Source: a virus. From it: 55,095 nt of DNA. Numbering within the stretch: the stretch's first letter is position 1; each line of letters begins with the position of its first letter. Below, in pieces: positions 40,022-50,600 of this stretch. Made by a program: the position numbers and the translations under genes. Under the pieces are notes generated by a model. That model saw nothing but the letters and a program-made list of their open reading frames with translations, made no database searches and had not been told where the DNA came from. The stretch lies in the IMG/VR virus record IMGVR_UViG_3300000116_000011, positions 1 through 55,095 of that record; one strand, written 5' to 3'.

Positions 40022-40783
40022 TCATACAGTACCCGCGTCAAAATCTTCACTCAAACTATCAAAATCTTCCTTCGTTGCATTTGCACTGTAGTACCAAAAA
40101 CTAAGTACGGTTGCGATTTTATCTTTAGCTAAATCAAAAAGCTCGTTACCATTTTCATCCATTTCATAATATTGATCTATTTTACCTTCGCTATCTTCAG
40201 CATTAAAAAATGGTTTAATTTCGTCAGACTCATTTTCTTGATAATGAGATAAATGAACCATATACCATAGAAGAACTTTATTTTGAGCTTTACTATCTGC
40301 AGTATGGTTGAATAAAGAAGAATAGCTAGTTTCCATATCAACAATTTCTCTTCTAACTTCAGCCATTTCACCCAAAAGCTCCCCCATTCTTTTCTCTTCT
40401 GCTGGAGTTTTTTTGGGTTTCGAGGATGTTCTGGAATATTTGTTTTGCAACTCTCCAAGTTGGGCATAGCGTTTAGTTAAGGTTGTAGCATCTTCTTCAG
40501 AAAGTAATCCTCCAGAATCACTATATTTTTTTGCCAACATAGCTTTTGTAAGGATTCCCCTTTTAATGCATTTACTCATTTCAATGCTGTACTCAATGTC
40601 AGCTTCTTCAAGTTGCCTTCTATTCGGATCTTTTAATATAATTTTAATAGGAACCTCTTTCTTTACGGTTTCAGTAACCGTATACTCTTCCATCTTACCA
40701 GTTTCTTTGTTTTTACGCTTCTTGGTTACATCTTCTTGTACCTCGCGTTCTACATCAATTGAAAAGCTATATATTTCTTTCAT
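40022..40783 (-). CDS. Probable tail assembly chaperone
   Basis: The beginning (EIYSFSIDVEREVQEDVTKK, then VPIKIILKDPNRRQLEEADI) and EYSIEMSKCIKRGILTKAML, AKKYSDSGG recall tail chaperone proteins of large phages ('R-R-x-L-E-E-A-D ... S-x-C-I-x-x-G-I-L-T'). Acidic, helical, no membrane segment. Usually such genes sit just before the tape measure and are made in large amounts; here they are on the opposite strand. No slippery sequence was found at its 3' end. Confidence 0.45.
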   Translation of the reverse strand: MKEIYSFSIDVEREVQEDVTKKRKNKETGKMEEYTVTETVKKEVPIKIILKDPNRRQLEEADIEYSIEMSKCIKRGILTKAMLAKKYSDSGGLLSEEDATTLTKRYAQLGELQNKYSRTSSKPKKTPAEEKRMGELLGEMAEVRREIVDMETSYSSLFNHTADSKAQNKVLLWYMVHLSHYQENESDEIKPFFNAEDSEGKIDQYYEMDENGNELFDLAKDKIATVLSFWYYSANATKEDFDSLSEDFDAGTV

Positions 40784-40789
40784 ACATTA

Positions 40790-41083
40790 TTATATTTGTT
40801 TAAAATTAAAAATTACAGTAAATTTTTCTAAATCTTCATTTTGATTTCTTAAAGAGTCATTCCCGAAATCTAAAATTTTTTTTCTTAGATATTTCATTTT
40901 ATCTTCATCTAGATAATTAGCTTGTTCAATTAATGAATGATATTCACTGGGAAGATTTTTTTTAAGCTTAGAGAAATGTATTTGATGATCTGATTGAAGG
41001 TCTTCAATTAGGCACAAAAAAGATTTAAAAAGACTTTTTGTGTGCCTTTCATACCTTTCCTGTAAAATTTCCTTGCTATCCAT
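40790..41083 (-). CDS. Small helical hypothetical protein (97 aa)
   Basis: MDSKEILQERYERHTKSLFK followed by a mostly helical, charged sequence (LIEQANYLDEDKMKYLRKKI). First gene of the minus-strand block, six bases before the chaperone-like gene. No family recognised; a small assembly factor is plausible from context. Confidence 0.5.
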   Translation of the reverse strand: MDSKEILQERYERHTKSLFKSFLCLIEDLQSDHQIHFSKLKKNLPSEYHSLIEQANYLDEDKMKYLRKKILDFGNDSLRNQNEDLEKFTVIFNFKQI

Positions 41084-41156
41084 GCTCTTTAAGCAATATA
41101 TAATATGATTGTTATATTAAAATTTCTAAATTAAGTGTATATATTTTATATAAAAT
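41084..41156. promoter_or_regulatory. Divergent promoter region with AAGTGTATAT motif
   Basis: AAGTGTATATATTTTATATAAAAT (41133-41156) leads directly into ATG 41157 on +. Toward minus, TATATAATATGATTG-like A/T boxes lie at about 41096-41112. Serves both the tail genes and the minus-strand block. Confidence 0.5.
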
Positions 41157-41810
41157 ATGGCAAAACTACCTATAGATGTAACAAAAGCAATAAATAATCA
41201 ACTAGATAAAAATATCGGAATTAAGGTTAAAGAAATGGTTGAGAGAGAATTTGAGGCTATTAAACAAAGGATGATAGATGAATTTGAGAATCATCCAGTA
41301 ACAATAGAAATTGATGCTGGAGAGAATGCTAGTAATAGTAGTGGAACTTTAGGTGGATATGGAAATTTGTTTAGCTTTATAGGGTTTCAGGATGGTGATG
41401 ATCCGCTTAAAGAAGTTAGAGCAAAACTAAATCAAACTAATATTACTAGATTAAAATATAAAAATGGGGTTTGGAATTTCTTAACAAATGAACCTACGAA
41501 AGAAGAGTTGTTTGCATTAACTCCAATTCCTTGGGCATCAGGTCGAAGTTGGATGGACGGCATAGAGACAGGTTTATCTGGACTAGGTTTTTATTTATAC
41601 AGAGAAGGCAAGGATTTCGGAGCTTCAAGATCTGGCCCAGCAATACAGCTAAAAGGCGGAAAAACATCAGAGAAAGCTATGGGCGGAGGCTCAACTGGTG
41701 GAGCTATTTCAATGCAAAGATCTAGATATACTAGAACTTCTTACATGTCTTCAATACTCGGAAACTTTACAAAATCAATAGAAAGGTTGAGGGCCAAGAA
41801 TTTAAAATGA
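41157..41810 (+). CDS. Probable tail completion/neck protein (217 aa)
   Basis: MAKLPIDVTKAINNQLDKNI and the following helix, then a Ser/Gly linker and GYGNLFSFIGFQDGDDPLKE; SGRSWMDGIETGLSGLGFYL (about 130-149) and a basic C-terminus (RYTRTSYMSSILGNFTKSIE). I recall this type from phages next to tail genes but no function is established. Overlaps the next gene by four bases. Confidence 0.4.
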   Translation: MAKLPIDVTKAINNQLDKNIGIKVKEMVEREFEAIKQRMIDEFENHPVTIEIDAGENASNSSGTLGGYGNLFSFIGFQDGDDPLKEVRAKLNQTNITRLKYKNGVWNFLTNEPTKEELFALTPIPWASGRSWMDGIETGLSGLGFYLYREGKDFGASRSGPAIQLKGGKTSEKAMGGGSTGGAISMQRSRYTRTSYMSSILGNFTKSIERLRAKNLK

Positions 41811-42667
41811 AAGTAAATTTCGGACATCAGGCTACAACCAGCTTTACATTGTGGTTCGAGCACCACATGCTAAAGTACGGAGAGGCTTATCAAAATATTA
41901 CAGGAAGATTGTATTATGTAGAAGATGAAAGATTACCTGATGGATTCTATAGATATAGCAGTCCTTACAAACAATGGGTAACTGAAGATGGTGTTGGTGG
42001 AGCCAAGGTTCCAACTTATGTATCTGGAGATGGTGCAGTTTTAGATAAAAAAGACGAAGATCTGGGTTATTTTTTTGATTTTCAAAATGGTGGAATAGTA
42101 ATGACTGGAAATGCCGCCAACCAAAATATTAAAATCAGCGGAAGCTTTTCCATAAAAGAATTTAATGTATACAATACAAATGAAACCGAAGAAAGTTTAA
42201 TTGTAGAATCCAAATTCACAAACAATAGTAGATTTTTTGTTCCAGAAAGCGGGATAGAGCCATATGACATGGTTACCCCAGCAGTATTTATAAACAATGA
42301 ATATATTGAAAACGAACCTTTTGCATTTGGGGGAGAAGATAAAACGAAAATGAACTTTAAATCTGTAGTTTTCGCAGAAAATTTATATCAACTAGATGGA
42401 ATGTTATCGTTGTTTGCTGATACTATGAATAGATCAATAGCATTTGTTGATTTCCCAGATCATCCAATTAATGAGTATGGAGATTTAAAGAATGATAAAT
42501 ATTCCTATATTGATACCATAACACCTAATAAAAACAATGTTTTTAATGTAGAAAGAGTTGTAACTTCAAAAATTAGCGAGAATATAAGGCAAGCTATATC
42601 ACCTTCGCTCTATGTAGGATTTATAGATTTTGAGGTATCTAAGCCAAGGTTTCCTAGGTTAAATTAA
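41807..42667 (+). CDS. Probable tail/neck structural protein (286 aa)
   Basis: Beta-rich with many aromatic residues (TTSFTLWFEHHMLKYGEAYQ; GYFFDFQNGGIVMTGNAANQ; VVFAENLYQLDGMLSLFADT). The last residues SPSLYVGFIDFEVSKPRF resemble the final strand of tail terminator or tube-end proteins. Position just before the tail tube gene supports that. Family not recognised. Confidence 0.4.
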   Translation: MKVNFGHQATTSFTLWFEHHMLKYGEAYQNITGRLYYVEDERLPDGFYRYSSPYKQWVTEDGVGGAKVPTYVSGDGAVLDKKDEDLGYFFDFQNGGIVMTGNAANQNIKISGSFSIKEFNVYNTNETEESLIVESKFTNNSRFFVPESGIEPYDMVTPAVFINNEYIENEPFAFGGEDKTKMNFKSVVFAENLYQLDGMLSLFADTMNRSIAFVDFPDHPINEYGDLKNDKYSYIDTITPNKNNVFNVERVVTSKISENIRQAISPSLYVGFIDFEVSKPRFPRLN

Positions 42668-42754
42668 TTTTATAAAAAAAATAAAAAATTTCACATTAAT
42701 TATGTTTAGCTGTAATTTATTGTAATTCCACATTAATTTAAACTTTCAAATATC
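42668..42754 (+). repeat. Intergenic direct repeat before the tail tube gene
   Basis: CACATTAATT occurs at 42692-42701 and 42729-42738, 37 bp apart, in an A/T-rich leader with TGTAATTTATTGTAATTCC between. No Shine-Dalgarno precedes ATG 42755. Possible promoter or regulator sites; no clear GTGTA element. Confidence 0.35.
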
Positions 42755-44533
42755 ATGTCAAAAAATCATCGCAATCGAGTAATTTATCAAAGTGAAGCTC
42801 TATTTGTAAGCCCTAATGCTAGCGGAGCTCACTTTACATGTAGCGCACTTCTCACTGGACTTGGGGCAACTGGAGATGCGTCAGCAACCTCACAAGTCAG
42901 AAGTAAACCGAGCCCAACAGCAAGCTTTAATGGAGGAACTTATTCAGGCAACAAAGTTGGTTATATGAGTTTGGTTAATCCAATTGGTTTAAATCAAGAC
43001 CCCTATATTACTAATGGAGAGTCTCCTTCAGATTTAGAATTGAATACTGCTGCGCAAGGCGTTGAAAAAGGCAAGAATTATGCAATTAGAGATCTGGCAG
43101 TTCTTAGTGGGAAAGCTGTGGAAGCTAGAAACAGCTATGCTAAGGCAGGAACACTTTATAATATTCCTAATCTAAATAGTGTCACGACAGATAAAATAAA
43201 TCGAGTGTTGTTTGAACCAACTATTAATGCTACCACGAGAGGAAAAGGTCTAAGTGGATGTTTAGCAGTTTACGCCACTAAAGAAAAATTTGATGCGGCT
43301 CTGAGTGGATATTATGATGATAGGAATGCCACTGCAATTTTCAATAAAAATAATGCACCTCTGGGTGTTTGCATTCAGCCATTCCACGGCAGTTACGAGA
43401 ACTTAGTTCAACAATTGCATCGTGTACAAAGTGCTAATTATAGTTTTACGATTAACCGTACAGACATTAATACTTTCGGGCAACTTGCTCGTATCGATGC
43501 TATCGCTCTTGAGCCACCCACGGTTAATTTAGATTTTTCTTATCTTCCAACAGACGGATTCAACGAGAGAAATCTTGGATTTCAGCTGCAAGGAAGTGAT
43601 GATGTCGGATTAAATATGTCATCCATAGATTATAATGCTTCAACTCACCATATTCGTCAGGAAGATGCTGGTAAGAATTTCTTTATCTTAACCACTCCCG
43701 AGCAAACCGATGCATTTCACGAGCAAAACAATTGGCCCGATGAAACTTCTAGAACAGTTCTTGGTTTGGGTAATGGATACATTACCGACTATAGTTTTGA
43801 AGCCTCTGTTGGTTCGTTACCTACAACTTCCACAACTGTTGAGCTTTATAATGCTGTATCTATCGTAGGAAGCAGTGGACAAAGTGTACCATCTGTAAAT
43901 CTAGAAGAAGGAACTGCACTAAAAGGAATTCATTATACTTTGGCTCATCCGAAAGAATATCGGGGAGACGACGGTGGAGCTTCACCCTCTACAGGAGAAT
44001 TTGGAGGAACTTCAATCTCAGCTCTTCGACCTGGTGATATTACATTATCATTACCACAAAAGCTAGCATTGATTCCTGATGTTGAGGGTGATGGATCTTT
44101 CCATATTCAAAGTTTTAACTTATCAATGCCTCTTTCTAGGAGCCCAATTGATAGACTTGGTTCAAGGTTCTCTTTTGCACGTGTGGTCGATACCCCAGTT
44201 GTCGCAACATTGAGTATATCAGCCCTTCTTTCAGAAGTAGGTACTGGAAATCTTGCTAACTTGATTGATGATTGTGATGAGCATGATATTCAAATCAAAG
44301 TTAAAGCAAATCAAGCTTGTGATGTAAACAATAAATTCGATAGTTTAATTATTGATTTTCGAGGAGCTAGAATCGAAAGTGAGTCGATCAGTTCTGATAT
44401 TGGAAGTAACAAAAGTATCGATCTTTCATTCACTGCACAAATTGGTGGTCCAGACGATAAGTTGCATGGAGTATTTATATCTGGCGCTAATCGCAGTATC
44501 ATTCCTCAACATTATCAAATACCTGGTCGTTGA
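42755..44533 (+). CDS. Major tail tube protein (592 aa)
   Basis: YENLVQQLHRVQSANYSFTI, then NRTDINTFGQLARIDAIALE, PPTVNLDFSYLPTDGFNERN (about residues 210-270) match the tube-protein pattern 'x-V-Q-S-x-x-x-x-x-x-x-R-x-D-x-x-x-x-G', where the inner strand follows. It is longer than common tube proteins, so extra surface domains are likely. GC-richer codons suggest high expression. A terminator follows and the tape measure is next. Confidence 0.65.
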   Translation: MSKNHRNRVIYQSEALFVSPNASGAHFTCSALLTGLGATGDASATSQVRSKPSPTASFNGGTYSGNKVGYMSLVNPIGLNQDPYITNGESPSDLELNTAAQGVEKGKNYAIRDLAVLSGKAVEARNSYAKAGTLYNIPNLNSVTTDKINRVLFEPTINATTRGKGLSGCLAVYATKEKFDAALSGYYDDRNATAIFNKNNAPLGVCIQPFHGSYENLVQQLHRVQSANYSFTINRTDINTFGQLARIDAIALEPPTVNLDFSYLPTDGFNERNLGFQLQGSDDVGLNMSSIDYNASTHHIRQEDAGKNFFILTTPEQTDAFHEQNNWPDETSRTVLGLGNGYITDYSFEASVGSLPTTSTTVELYNAVSIVGSSGQSVPSVNLEEGTALKGIHYTLAHPKEYRGDDGGASPSTGEFGGTSISALRPGDITLSLPQKLALIPDVEGDGSFHIQSFNLSMPLSRSPIDRLGSRFSFARVVDTPVVATLSISALLSEVGTGNLANLIDDCDEHDIQIKVKANQACDVNNKFDSLIIDFRGARIESESISSDIGSNKSIDLSFTAQIGGPDDKLHGVFISGANRSIIPQHYQIPGR

Positions 44534-44564
44534 TCGAGTTTTCCAAAGAGAAAAACATCAAACT

Positions 44565-44590
44565 AAAAACCCCCGAATAGGGGGTTTTTT
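44565..44590 (+). terminator. Rho-independent terminator after the tail tube gene
   Basis: AAAAACCCCC (44565-44574), 5-nt loop GAATA, GGGGG and TTTTTT (44580-44590). Confidence 0.88.
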
Positions 44591-44598
44591 GTTGTTTT

Positions 44599-44616
44599 GA
44601 GTGTATATATTTATTA
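44599..44616 (+). promoter_or_regulatory. Candidate late promoter before the tape measure
   Basis: GAGTGTATATATTTATTA: same GTGTATATAT element as at 41133, followed by AAGGA and AAGGAAA ribosome-binding sequences and ATG 44630. Confidence 0.5.
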
Positions 44617-44629
44617 AGGAATAAGGAAA

Positions 44630-47600
44630 ATGCCGATTAAAATACCAACAGTTCAGACTGGACTCGAGGAGTCTATTCGTAAAGCCATTAAAAATGTTAA
44701 CACTCGTGGCGGTCTTAACATTGCAATTAATGACAAAAATTTTACTAGACCATTAGGTAAAATTACTGGTTCAGTTAGTGAATTTAATAAATCACTAGAA
44801 GCTTCTAATGCTCGTGTTATTGCATTTGGAGCATCAGTAGGAATTATTCAGGGGGTTCAGAAAGCTTTTGCTTCTCTAGTTCAGACCACAATTGAAGTAG
44901 AGAGAAAAATGACTGAAATTAATGTGGTCATGGGCTTGACGAACAAGCAGCTAGATGAATTCAGTAGCAACTTATTTAAAGTAGCAAAAAATACTGCTCA
45001 GAGTTTTAATACGGTAGCTACTGCGGCAACTGAACTCGCTCGACAAGGTCTCACAATGGAAGAGACTTTAAAAAGAACAAATGATGCTCTTATATTAACA
45101 AGACTAACAGGGCTAGATGCTGCAGCTGCGGTTAACGGTTTGACGGCAGCATTAAATACTTTCAACAAAGCGGGTCTTGATTCAACCAAAATATTAAGTA
45201 AAATGGCTGCTGTAGATGTTCAGTTTGCGGTTAGCACTGAAGACTTGATAGATGCGGTGTCTAGAGCAGGTGCTGTAGCTCAAGATGCTGGCGTAAGCTT
45301 TGACGAACTATTAGGTGCAGTAACGGCAGCTCAACAAACCACGGCTAGAGGCGGTAAAGTCATTGGTAATAGTTTTAAGACAATCTTTACCAGAGTTCAA
45401 AGATCTAGTACGCTAAATAGATTAGAAGAATTAGGCATAGCAGTCAGGGATGTTGAAGGAAACACATTGCCAGCAATTAGAGTTTTGGAAAATTTATCTA
45501 GTACATATGAAAGATTGGCTGATACTACAAAAGCTGCAGTAGCCGAACAAGTAGGTGGAGTTTTTCAAATCAACATTCTAAAGGCAGCCATCAAGGATTT
45601 GTCGAGTCAAAATAGTATTTTAGCAAGAGCTACAAAAATAGCCAGTACAGCAACAGATGAAGCCTACAAGAAAAATGAAATTTTAAATAGATCTTTATCT
45701 GCATTAACAGCTCAAACCGCAACAAGTATACAAGAATTGTCTGAAGTAATAGGTAATTTAGCTTTTTCAGATAGCATAAGAGATTACTTAACTTTCATTA
45801 GAGATCAAATATCTGGAATTAGTGATTTCTTGGGTAAAGAAGAAGGTGAAAGTATGGGCTCAGACCTTGCGCAAGGTCTCGTTCGAGGTTTCGGCAAAGT
45901 ATTATCTGGACCAGGTTTAGTTGTTGCATTTGCTGTTTTAAGTAAACTTTTTCTAAAAACTGTAAAGTTCTTAGGAGGAAGTGTTAAAGAATTGCTTGGT
46001 GTAGTTTCCGCAGCTGAAAAACAACGTCAAATTCAAAAGTCTATTGTAGCAGTTCTTGGTGAGAATAGTGCAATTCAAAAAAGAATACTATCACAAGAGG
46101 GAAATAGAGCAGCTCAAGAAAGAACTATTTTATCCATACTTCAAGCTCAATCAAGAGAACAGGCGAAAATTGCCGCTGCAGCAGCGGCAGTATCACCAGG
46201 ATTAGCGAGGGCTGGGTTTGGAGCTAATTTGAGGAAAACGAAAAGTGAGGGGCATGTTCCTAATTATGTATCCAATAAAGAAAAAGAAGCTGAAAAAAAG
46301 GGTGCATTAGAAGGGGGTTACAAGCCAGGAGCCGTCAAATCAATGAATATGCCTGGAGAGGGTAGGGTAGTTTACAACACAGCAGAAACTGTAAAAAAAT
46401 TCGTTGGATCATCCCAGCCAGCTATCATGCCACCACAAAAAAGTGATGCTGGAAAAAAATACAAAAAAGATTTTGCAAAAGCTCACGGATTTGATCCATA
46501 TATGCACCAAGGTTCAATTCCTAATTATGCACTAAAAATCAATGCAGGAAAAATAGCTTCGGCAAATAAAAATCCAAATGCAGCTAAACTTGCAAGTACG
46601 GTCAATGAACAGAGATCTTTTGACGGCAAAATAGGCTTATCAGCACTAGATAATATTCTCACCAGTGGTCTTTTTAAATCTATAGATTATACCACAAAGA
46701 AAGGCCAGATGATGACATATCAAAAAGCCAGATGGGGGGTCAATAAATACAAAAAAGGAGCTCCCGCTCCAGGTAATTATGTTAGTTATGGAGAAATGGA
46801 TAAAGCTACTGGAACTCGAGCTCTCTGGGTGGGATCTGAGGGTGAAGGTGCAGACGCATATAGAAGATTAATTTTATCAAATGTAAGCAGTGTAGTTTCT
46901 CAAGGAAAGAAGTATAAAGTTGATCCATCAATTGCAGCACAAGGATATATACCAAATTTTGCTGGATTTCAAGTTAAAAAACAAACTTTTGGAGGAGATC
47001 AAGGAGAGTTTGGTCCCCCAAAACAAGTTCAGTTTTCATCTTTTGTTGGAGACAAACAATTTGTTCAGTCTCAAGCTGTTGAAATTGATGATCCAATGAA
47101 ACCTGGCAAGAAGGCTCTGCAAGTTGTTTTCACTGGAGAAGCAGATAAAACTTTACGCGGAAAGGGTTACGGAAGAAAGCTATATGAATACATGGCGTCT
47201 TTTGCAAGAAAAAGAGGTTATAGTGGGCTTTATGGAGATATGTCTACTTCTCTATCTGCAATGAGAGTAATAGATAGTATCGCAAAGCAAGGAAGCTTTA
47301 ATGTACTAAAAAATAAAAATTCAAAATTTAGTAAAGATACTCTTGAGCCAGAGGGAATGTGGGGAGCGGACGATTGGACATATAAACTTTCAAACAGAGG
47401 ATATGTCCCGAATTTTGCTTTACCCCAAACTCCATATGGACAAGATTATATAGATCAATTATACAGTAGTAAAAATACTCCTCAGATAATGTCTCTTGGT
47501 AGAAGAGAAAAGCTAGAGGGGTCAGTGGAAAGCGGATTAAACGCAAAGACCAAAAGAGGAATTGGTACAGAAGAAGCGATGGCCGCAAACAGTAAATATA

Positions 47601-50600
47601 TTAAAAGTGTAGATAGATTAATTGAGTATGAGGGTAGACCCAGTCAAGCTATAAATGCTTTAAAGTTTTTAGATAATAAGGGGCTTACGGCTGTTAAAAA
47701 TGCGATTCTGCAAGACCCAGGAATTGCTGCTGATTTTGATTATTACAGCAGTAAAGGATCTTCTGGTAAAATTAATGTAAGGAAAGGCCTTCCTAATGCA
47801 GCAGCAAATATAGCTCACGACTTGAGAAGCGCAACTCCAAGAGAATTTTTCGCGTACTTAACTGGAAAAACAGACAGAATACAGGGGACTGTGCCTGGTC
47901 AATTTATTCAATTTAGAGATGCAGCTGGAACAAAGGGGGGTGAAAAAACGGGTATTTTAAATACATTCTTCAAAGATATAATCAGCGATAATGAACTTGT
48001 AACCTCTGAAATTAAAAAACAATTTACAGCAGTCAAGAAGAGCAAAAACAGGCAATCCATTGTGGGTAGTGAAGTAACCACAGATCTTGAGAAAAAATAC
48101 TCGAATATTGGAGAGAAGCCCAAAGAAACCATGGCTAGATTGGCATACGAACAGAACAGGAGTTCTAAATCAATACTTCGTTCTATGCATGGTGGTCAAT
48201 TCGCCCAGCAATGGAAAACTTCTCGAGAGAGGATGGGCTTAACTGGCCCAGGTTACTTTGGAGAATTTAGCGGAAGATTCAGGGGTCAAGACTTAACAAA
48301 TAGAATAGCTTTTGATCAAAGAATGGCGGATCAAACTTCAACAAATCAAAAATCAATGATTCCATCTGTTGGAAGAAGTTTCCTGAATTATGATGTGAGG
48401 CAATTATCAAAAATGGCTAGAACAAACATAATGCCTAAAAATATTTTTGCTGAATTTGAAAGTCTCTTGGATCCCGCACGAGAAGGAGGGGCTATGAGCC
48501 CCAAAAACGCTCTTTCTTCAATAGCCAGCGGTCAATCAAAATACATGACAGAAGTATTTGGTAAAAATAAAATTGTAGAAGATGTATTAGAAGAAAGAAA
48601 GGCAAGATACAAAAGAATGTTTGGAACAGCATTGGGCAGAAGAAGGGGAGTTCCAAACTTTGCATTCGGGAGAATGAAAACTCTCTCTCAAGCAGTAAAA
48701 TCTTTCAAGCAAGACAGTGGAATGTTTCATAGTAGGGCGGGAGGCAAAAACTTCTGGAGCACAAAAGAAAATAGTATAAAACTGAGCGAGAGAAATTATG
48801 AAGATATAAGACAATTTCTGAATAGCAAAAGCTTCAGGGGATTGAGTGAATCAGCTCAAGCTGAAATAAAAAAAGATTTAAGAGCTCAATCAGAAGCTTT
48901 AGGAAAACCAGATGTAACTAGGCCATACATGCAATTCAGTAATCCTGAATATGCAGGAAGAATAATGGCAAATCGAGGAAAGATTCCTAATTTTGCAAAA
49001 TTATTTTCTGATAAAGCTGAAAGTGTATTACAAGACAAACCCGAATTCTCTGGAGCTGTATCAGAAGCAATAGAGCGAGAGAAATCTATGGGATTCACTC
49101 CCAAAGTCGTTTCAGCTCCACAACTTAAGAGTGGGAAAAATCCAGGCCTAGCTGTTGTTAATCAAGAACAAGAAGGCGGCTCTTTAGAGAAAGCAAGAAA
49201 ATTACATGGAGGAAAATTAAATCCAAACCAAAAAACAGGGGAAGTTCCAAACTTCGCTAAGCAAGTTTCTGGTGGAGAATTATTAGATTTCATACAGACT
49301 GCAAAAAATGAAGTCAGGAAAGAGGGTTTAAATCAAATACAAAGATCATTTATGGAGTCAACCAGAGCGATAGATAAATTCACAGCCTCTACCGAAGAAG
49401 GCAGGAAATTCCTAGATCAATACAGTAAGTCTTACGCGGGTTCAGCAAGAAGCATTAAAGAATTTAACATCAGAGAATCTATGAGGCTTGGAACTCTTGG
49501 AGGCGAAAGTCTAGATAGACAGAATTTTGCAAGACAAGCTATCAGGGCAGATGGAGCTGCTGCGCTAGCAGGGCAAGGTGGTCCAATAGGAGAACTTGTA
49601 AAGAATTTACAAAGTAGTCAAGATGGATTTGAAAAAACTTTAGTTCAACAAATGTCTGTGGCACGTGCTAGTGGAGATACAGAAACTTTAAAAGTACTAA
49701 AAGATTTAGACAGGCAGTTGGATCAAAAATTTATGGCAGACAGAAACATGCCTGCAGCAACTGCAAAAGCGGTACGGTCTAGCATAAGATCAGAAAACTT
49801 GACGAACAAAAGAATAGAGAAATTCTCTAGCCAAGATGGTTTTAATAAAAAATCAATGGAAAGATTTTATGGGCAAGAATTTCTGAAAAAACAAAATGTT
49901 AAATTTCAGGATAAGCAAGAAGCTAATGCTATAATGGCTGCTTTAATGAAAAGCAAAGAAGGAAGAGGCTCATTTCAGGGGTTCTTAAGAGATCAGGGAG
50001 TGGCTTCTTCCAATAAATATTTAGCTAGAGCTGGATTAATGACTGGAGACTTTGGGAGAATGACTGAAGGCAGTAAAGGTGGAGGAGTCTTTCTTCGAGG
50101 TCTTGAAAAGATGACTAAAAAATTTGAATCCAATCAAGGCAAAAGTGCCTCAACAGCATTTGCTAGTTTAATGAAACAAGCTACAAAAATAGGATCAAGT
50201 CCAGCGAATGTCGCTGCGCTCCAAGGAGTTGTTCAAGCAACAAGAGAGCAAGCAAAGGCAACATCTCAGCAAACCGCTCAAACCGCAAGAGTTGCGGCAG
50301 CTCAATCAAAAATAGCAGGAGGCTCAGTTGTAGGAGGATCGTTTTCTTCTGGTTTAGCTGGCTCGAATGTGCGAGGTGCTGGATTCAGGGCGGCAGCTGC
50401 TAATAGTGCAGGCAGAATGTTTGGTGGTATTCGTCAAGGAGCTAAAGGATTCATGAAGTCAGGTATGACAGGATTTGGAGGTAATGTAGGATTAGGGCTT
50501 TCTTTTATTCTTCCAATGCTTTCTGGCATGATTCAAAACCCAAGATCCAGAGAAGATAGAGCTGTCATGAAAAACGGACAGTTTCAGGTTCAGGATAGAG

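Noticed and set aside
40013-40030. Possible frameshift or read-through joining the 40022 and 39023 genes, as in tail chaperones
   Set aside because: The two genes are in the same frame but separated by two in-frame stops, and I see no slippery sequence.
42755-44533. Tail sheath protein
   Set aside because: Size would fit, but the internal motif and lack of sheath signatures favour a tail tube protein; no second tube-sized gene follows before the tape measure.
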